This document shows, in pieces, positions 58,301 to 64,000 of a stretch of 64,000 bases of DNA. The notes under the pieces were generated by a model. It saw nothing but the letters and a program-made list of their open reading frames with translations, did not search any database and was not told the DNA's origin. Both the position numbers and the translations under genes were made by a program. The stretch is from assembly GCA_024138025.1 (NCBI GenBank), contig JAMXBD010000056.1, forward strand, positions 1,860,001 to 1,924,000. Direction: 5' to 3'. Every line of letters starts with the position of its first letter. Positions within the stretch are counted from its first letter, which is position 1. This DNA comes from Combretum micranthum. Taxonomy: Eukaryota > Streptophyta > Magnoliopsida > Myrtales > Combretaceae.

Positions 58301-58564
58301 TGATCCTTCCCACAATTCCATGGAACTTATACTCCTAGGCCTTTGTCTTTCCAACACATAAGTAAACCTTCCCTCTTTCAAAGAAAAACTTAACTCCGCC
58401 TTGCTACAATCAATTGTGACCTTATATCGATTCAGCCAATTCATTCCCAAAATCACATCAAAATCAGATAAAGGTAGCACAATCATGTCTACAGGCATGC
58501 TTACACTGGAAATTAAAACATTCACATTTCTACATATACATGGTTGTCTAGTCTCAACCATCAA
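55373..58564 (-). pseudogene. pol: Ty3/gypsy pol: protease end, RT, RNase H, integrase, chromodomain (few lesions)
   Basis: In order: protease/linker 58112-58564 (SDFDVILGMNWLNRYKVTID); RT 57516-58208 ([35 protein letters not shown], intact catalytic F-I-D-D at about 57687-57698); RNase H 56748-57502 ([55 protein letters not shown]); integrase zinc region 56491-56709, its last Cys changed to Tyr; integrase core 56158-56412 ([24 protein letters not shown]), then a TAG stop and the catalytic Glu replaced by Lys (G-Q-S-K-R-T, codon at 56116-56118); C-terminal region 55451-55693 (SPLAYRLALPLHLSKVHDVF) and a chromodomain-like end E-A-T-W-E-V-E-S-E-M to 55373, with two stops. Only a handful of frameshifts separate these pieces. 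Neither RT nor integrase can be made as one polyprotein. Confidence 0.92.
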
Positions 58565-59777
58565 AGGAGTATTTACACATCACGCGATCATTCAAGATCT
58601 TAGGAACAAGCTTACATTCATTCATGAAATTCTCAGATATGCATGCATGTGTTGCTCCCGTATCAATCAATACATATGCATTTCTATTGGAAACATTCAA
58701 AGTACCTGCCAAAGTGTCTACAGAGGGAGTATCTTCAACTTTTTGCAAGGCAAAGACTCGAGCATTCACCTTTCCCTTCTCTAAATTAATTCCACCTTGT
58801 TTGTTGGGGCGGTCCTTACAATTAGAAATGTGATGACCCCTTTGCTTGCAATAGGCACAAAATATTGGTGGCAACTTCGGATTCTTGCACTCAGAAGATA
58901 TATGTCCCACTTGTCCACATGTGAAACATGCACCAGGTGTCCACTTACATTCAGATATATCATGGGGTCCATAGCACCGAAAGCACTTTTTCTCAAATAT
59001 AGGAGTTGGAGCTTTGAATGTCTTCTTTCCCAAATATGGTTTCTTTCCTTTTCCTTGGTAGTTTGATCCTCTGCCCATGCCTTGATAACTACTATAAGAA
59101 GAAGTCGGTGAAGGCCTTTTTCCTAGAAATGCAGCTCTTTTGGCTCTCCTGACTTGACTATCATTTTGAATCTGTTCTACTAACAAAGCCTTGGCAACAG
59201 TATTGGCTAGAGTAATCAATTCAAACTTTCGAACCTCCCCTTGTATCTCCTCATTCAACCCATTTTGAAACTTTTGAATCTTCATTCTTTCGTCTCTATA
59301 ATCTCCTCCTGCAAAGCGTAGTAGTCGACAAAACTCAGCATAATATTCATCAACTGATTTACTTCCTTGCCTAAGGTTCAACCAATCGGCTATCATTCTT
59401 TCTCTTACTGAATTCGAAAAATACTTAGCAAAGAAAGTATCCTTGAAAGTCGTCCAAGAGATAGGCACTTGCAAATTCCCGCTAGCTAATCTCCACCAAT
59501 TGTAGGCTTCCTTTTTCATCATAAATACAGCCAAATCCACTTTCTTCTCTTCGGGAGTATCACAGGCAGAAAAAGTCTTCTCTAACTCTTCGATCCAACT
59601 TTCGGCTATAGTCGGGTCGGTACTTGTTCCATCAAAATCGGGAACCAATTTGCTGAAATCATGTAACTTCATCTGAGTAGCTTGATCATTAGCTGGTAAG
59701 TTTTCATTTTGTCTCATTCCTTGCTGATTGCTTTGTTGCATGAATTGTTGTGTTGTTGATACATCATCACTTGACAT
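58554..59777 (-). CDS. gag: Ty3/gypsy gag with three zinc knuckles and start of protease
   Basis: A 407-codon open frame. It encodes the capsid (KLHDFSKLVPDFDGTSTDPT, EAYNWWRLASGNLQVPISW, DEYYAEFCRLLRFAGGDYRD; Retrotrans_gag type), a basic linker rich in Ser/Tyr/Gly, and three CCHC knuckles in a row: CFRCYGPHDISEC, CFTCGQVGHISSEC and CAYCKQRGHHISNC. It then enters the aspartic protease with LIDTGATHACIS. It stops at 58554 after losing two bases of a GT run near 58575-58580, which separates it from pol. Upstream, the related frame continues in another phase (about 59714-59930), so the N-terminus is also shifted and the ATG at 59777 may not be original. Confidence 0.88.
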   Translation of the reverse strand: MSSDDVSTTQQFMQQSNQQGMRQNENLPANDQATQMKLHDFSKLVPDFDGTSTDPTIAESWIEELEKTFSACDTPEEKKVDLAVFMMKKEAYNWWRLASGNLQVPISWTTFKDTFFAKYFSNSVRERMIADWLNLRQGSKSVDEYYAEFCRLLRFAGGDYRDERMKIQKFQNGLNEEIQGEVRKFELITLANTVAKALLVEQIQNDSQVRRAKRAAFLGKRPSPTSSYSSYQGMGRGSNYQGKGKKPYLGKKTFKAPTPIFEKKCFRCYGPHDISECKWTPGACFTCGQVGHISSECKNPKLPPIFCAYCKQRGHHISNCKDRPNKQGGINLEKGKVNARVFALQKVEDTPSVDTLAGTLNVSNRNAYVLIDTGATHACISENFMNECKLVPKILNDRVMCKYSFDG

Positions 59778-59921
59778 TGTTGCATCATAGCCATCATATC
59801 CCTAAATATGCCATACATTGATGCCGGGTTGTCCATAGTCTCTTGAGACACGGTGGAAAGGTCAGGATTAGAGGAGGCTGTGGAAACTGATTCGATGGAG
59901 GAACTTGTGAAGCTGAGGCTG

Positions 59922-62537
59922 ATAATACAACCATATATATATATATATAATACATACATACATTACAAACAAGGCTCGTAAACAAGCCATTTACAAAATA
60001 TATCAAAAGATAACAAAAATCCTATTAACTAATATATAGGTTTTCAGAAAATATATGTACATATAGCTATTCTATTACATGAGGGTTCCATCAACATCAA
60101 AGCCATCTCTACTCCTCCCAATCATCTAAGAACTCCTCAAAATCCGATCCATATCTCTTACTTGTATAGAATTCGTCATCCACACTTAAAAAAGATCAAA
60201 ATATGAGCCAAAGGCCTAGTACACAAGTAACAAAAACGAATGCGTAATGGCTCACATGATCTTAAACTATAATGCAATGTGACAATCATTCATTTATTAG
60301 ATAATCTTTAATTAGTCAAACCTCACTGGAGTATTCAAACTCCGAATAATAAGGATATCTGAGGGTCCTGAGTAACAATCACGACGCTCAGGGGATTGAT
60401 ATAAGCAGCTCGGATACTTATATCTCCTAGATGATATATCCATAAAAGAGTAAATAACTTCATCTAGGGTTAATAGCTGTTACACAACTTCACTTATCTT
60501 AGTCCATAAGATCAACTAGTCCAACTGTTCCCATAAACATTTGAACTAAATCATGCCATTTTATTCTAAGTGTAAGCAAACGTTACACCGATACCATCTT
60601 CCCCATCAGTTACCCGTCGTACCACTTAGGAAATTCTTATCAAAAGACAGGGGTGGCCTAAGCGCCTAAACTATCATGTCCCCAATCTGAGCAAGGTATT
60701 GCTCCTCGAACCGGATACCGATCTACCATCTAGGGCAAATACGGATTTAGAAAAGATAAGAGACATCCAATTCAAACAAAGGTTTAAGTTTTATATATTA
60801 AAATTGATTAAAGATATGTCTATCCTAAGCAAAGAACAAACACGTTACTACGTACCTGTACTAGCTCGAGAATTAATGGGAGGTAGCCGAGCAAGGATCA
60901 ATAACTGTTTAATCAAATTATTACAATTTCACACTTAGTTTAAGCTCAATATCAACTAATCTCATACATAACCATTCAAAGAAATTTAAATAAGTTATCA
61001 CAAGATCTTAAAACAAGCAAAGGAAATCATATATACAATATAACTAGTTTTAGCTTAACACTCATAGAAAATTAATAATTTGTTAAATCTACAAATATAC
61101 TTAATTATATCACTCAATCATAATTACATATCAAATATCATTAATCTATCTTATTTTATCTTTAAAAGATTCATTTCATAAGTTAAAACACATTTAACAA
61201 ACCAATACAAGTTTTTAACTTTGTTTTGGAAAGTGTAGAAGCTGGAAATAATCAAAATTTAAGCATTGATATTTTTAAAATTTGTAAAAATTTAAAACAT
61301 GAAAGTTGTAGATCTCTTTTTAATCTTTCCAACACAACTTGAATCACCTCAATCGGAGGTCGGATGAAAAAGTTATGGTTAATTTACAAAATAGTGTCGC
61401 AACAAAGAAGAAATTCGAGACCGCAACACCCCTGGCAACTGGCCATTTGGGAGGCCGTTGCAACTCAGGGAAAAGGGGATTTTTTATCCAAGAGTACAAC
61501 ACCCCTCCCAAGGGCTGTTTTCAAGGCCGTTTGCTCCAAACACCCCTCCAAATGGGCCGTTTTGGCAGGTGTTTGACAGTTTTTAGACATCCCCTCTTTT
61601 GAACACGAATTTTTTTACAACATCAATACTTTTAACTTCAACCAAAACACTTTCTTAGCTCTCTATGACTTGATATATGAACTTCACATCATCTATCATG
61701 CATTTCCAACTCATTAAACAACATCATTTCACTTCAATCTTCCCCCTCCTATCAATACAACATTCAACACGACTTTCAACAAGGTCAACTTCACTTAACC
61801 CTTACTAAACCACTCATACATCATTCCATTTTCATCCTCACACTTCAACTACTAAGCATGCATATATTATACTTCATTGGTAGCCTAAACCTTCATCAAC
61901 ACATCACTAATACATATATACATATTAAATTCACATTTAACAAATATAACTCAAACTTACCTCAAATCCTTGGGCTTGGTTTGCAAGGCTTTATAATGAT
62001 CTTTTGGTGGCCAACTTGCAAGAATTTGGATGTGGATCTGGGTCATGAAGTTAGGGTAGTTTTGGAAGAGAAAATAATGGGTTTTGTATTTGTTTAGAGG
62101 TTGTTTTGAGGGTGGTCTAATTTTGGACGAAAATGGGGTATTTTTTGGCTTAATATTTATCCAAAATTGACTTTTAAGGCAACCAAATAAAGTCATAAAG
62201 TAGCTTTTAATTAGGCTTAATTAAGGTTATTAATTTAAGTAAAACAAAGGCATCTAGCTACCTTTTGGTTTTCAAAAAAAATATGCTACACTACACTTGA
62301 AATATATATAAATATATATAAATCTAATATTACTCATTTCATATACAACATCAATATATAAATCAACATTAAGTATTTATTATACTAATGCAAACATAAT
62401 TATTCTACACTACTCAAACATATATATTAAATTACACTAGCTTAATCTATATATAAAACATGTTATTTATTTATTGTAATATGCAACTATAATCACTCAT
62501 ATAATATGATATTGGGAATAAAAGCATGGCTATTGCA
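59922..62537 (-). repeat. 5' LTR (family D), truncated at its 3' end
   Basis: On the minus strand it starts TGCAATAGCCATG (62537). It stops at 59922, joined directly to gag sequence at a point equal to 52781 of the other LTR; ATAATACAACCATATATATA is shared across the junction side. About 217 bp of R/U5, the primer site and the leader are missing. Stem-loop at 60398-60424, micro-ORF at 60109-60183, GC-rich island at 61370-61580 and GTAAGT donor at 61955-61960 are retained. Confidence 0.9.
60109..60183 (-). other. Conserved acidic micro-ORF in LTR family D (5' copy)
   Basis: 24 codons plus TAG, V-D-D-E-F-Y-T-S-K-R-Y-G-S-D-F-E-E-F-L-D-D-W-E-E. It is open in both LTRs of the element. Confidence 0.45.
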
Positions 62538-62542
62538 CAAAC

Positions 62543-64000
62543 ACATCCAATATCTTTGTGGTTAGTAATAATATGATATTGTAAAATATTCTAGAGGGTC
62601 AAAAAAGTTACAATACAAAAAATAGTATCATATTTTTAAGGAAATGAATTTTATTTTTATGAGAATTTTATATAAACTAATTATATATGAGTTAAATTTA
62701 TATTTATTTGTATTGCTGATAATAATACATTAAATATTGTGAATTAGTATATATGAAATAATTTAAACGTTAATACTATATTTAATATAATTATTTTCTA
62801 ATTTTTTCAATTGCCAAATAACCGCTTAGGAACCGAAGAACCGACGATTCTTTAGCCGGTTTTAGAACTAGTCAACCGGTTTGATTCTTAGTTTAGAATG
62901 GAACTATGCCCATGTGTAATTCAATCCAAAGCAATAAATGCTTAAGAAGTTTATTTTATTCGAGGAACATCTTTAACCATGATCCTTGTGTTAAAAATCA
63001 AGATTAAAAAATTCTCGAGAATATCCTTTAAAATTACGTAAATATGTATTCACAGCAAAGTGAATAATTTTCTTCTAACCATCCCACACGTAACATTGGT
63101 GTCTACCACTTTTTTTTTTTTCTAAAAATTACTAAAATACAAATTGTATTATAAAAAAATAATCAAAATATAAACATTATATCACATCTAAAAAATGTGA
63201 TACACTATTTTATATAGTATTACATATTGCAAGTATGATAAAGTAAGAGTATCATATTTATTATTTGCGATATGCACGTGCATTGCATGTTGTAAGTGTG
63301 ATACACATTATAATTTATACTAGGGTCACATATCGTATGATTTTCATGTCACATTGTGATACCGTGAAGATATTTATGTATGTCTAAAATAAGTCTAATT
63401 TTTTATGTGGATATGAGCATTTATCTCCTAGGTGACAATTGACATATCATTCCATATGAATACCAATTTTATACACGTATCAATTATACTTTGATATATG
63501 AAAAATATAATTGATAGTTTTTAAAATAACTATCATCCATGATTTAAAGAAATGATTATATCTTAAATAATAATTAATACTTACTTAGCAAGTATATATT
63601 AAACATAACATATATCATCAATCCAACCCTTCCCATAACTTTTACAAGCGACTTTTAACTCTTTAAAACTATAAAATATATATACTGTAGTATGTACCTA
63701 TGATGAAATCTCTTTTCTGCACTTGTTATTTCCTTTTTTCTTTTTTGCCAGTCTTTACACCTGTTATTCTCTATCAATTTGTGTGACATTTGTCTTCAAA
63801 CTAAACTTCATTCGTCCACAGGACTTCTAAAGTAATCCACACATCATATACGTAAATATAGCTGTTTGAGATAAGAGTGTAAACAAGCCGGCAAAACCCG
63901 TCTTGGCTCATTTAACAAATTAACGAAATTGAATCGAACCGAGCTTGAAAATTATAAGCTCAAGCTCGAGCTCATTAAGTATATTTAAGTTCTAACTTAA
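62543..64000. other. AT-rich intergenic DNA with MITE-like words
   Basis: 62820-62900 carries AACCG/CGGTT words possibly belonging to the transposon arm at 52315-52450. 63180-63370 contains repeated TGTGATA/TATCACA words, suggesting a degraded MITE. 63880-63960 has AGCTCAAGCTCGAGCTC, a pattern common in plant non-autonomous DNA transposons, cut by the window end. No gene is recognisable. Confidence 0.4.

Larger units (their letters stand above)
52565..62537 (-). mobile_element. Ty3/gypsy chromovirus-like element (Del/Tekay-type), minus strand, primer site deleted
   Basis: Structure on the minus strand: truncated 5' LTR (59922-62537), gag (58554-59777 plus upstream frame), pol (55373-58564), polypurine tract (55325-55338), 3' LTR (52565-55324). 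A perfect duplication CAAAC flanks it (52560-52564 and 62538-62542). The LTRs are much more alike than those of the element at 6439-19056, so it is younger. The 5' LTR lost about 217 bp of its end together with the primer site and leader, so it cannot prime reverse transcription. Protein similarity places it in the same clade as the plus-strand element, but its LTRs form a distinct family (D). Confidence 0.94.

Overview
This window looks like intergenic nuclear DNA of a flowering plant, probably a dicot. It is strongly AT-rich and packed with nested plant transposable elements. Its only recognisable host genes are two tandem UDP-glycosyltransferases of the UGT87 type. I see no bacterial-style operons, CRISPR arrays or rRNA/tRNA genes. 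The species cannot be named from the sequence.

Left part (1-28 kb). A solo LTR (950-4679) with a perfect 5-bp target duplication is followed by a MITE (4877-5887). Next comes a possible Helitron (6104-19370). Inside it sits a complete but dead Ty3/gypsy element on the plus strand (6439-19056, TSD TAACT), whose pol gene is itself split by another solo LTR (12645-15348, TSD TTATT). After an AT-rich stretch come a tRNA-type SINE (24070-24198), a GAA microsatellite and a second MITE (26769-27158).

Middle part (28-43 kb). A second solo LTR of the same family as the first lies at 28177-31669 (TSD GAATA). Then come an inverted-repeat segment with a reversed tRNA-primer site (34269-35413), a decayed Ty1/copia gag-integrase fragment (35499-37287), about 2.8 kb of unassigned, more GC-rich DNA, a copia RNase H end (40131-41040), and a short gag-only copia element (41387-43338).

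Host genes (43.7-49.1 kb, minus strand). Two UGT87-like genes lie head to tail. The proximal copy (43774-45810) is a clear pseudogene. The distal copy (46790-49018) is intact except for one missing base in exon 1 and an unusual PSPG-box residue. Similar 3' flanking DNA beside each shows that they arose by segmental duplication.

Right part (51-64 kb). After a copia gag scrap (minus strand) and a LINE-type RNase H scrap comes a younger-looking Ty3/gypsy element on the minus strand (52565-62537, TSD CAAAC). It has a nearly intact gag-pol, but a deletion has removed its primer-binding site and the end of its 5' LTR.

The most interesting signal runs through the LTRs. Four LTR families whose sequences are otherwise strongly diverged share the same architecture in their last 700-850 bp: three stem-loops in a row with compensatory changes, a conserved CTGGGC/GGCTCA motif, a splice-acceptor-like site followed (in three families) by a conserved acidic micro-ORF, a further hairpin with TTTTGTAA, and a terminal U5 stem-loop whose arm sequence differs completely between families while pairing is kept. 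Strong GTAAGT donor sites 1.6-1.75 kb upstream suggest an intron lying wholly within the LTR.
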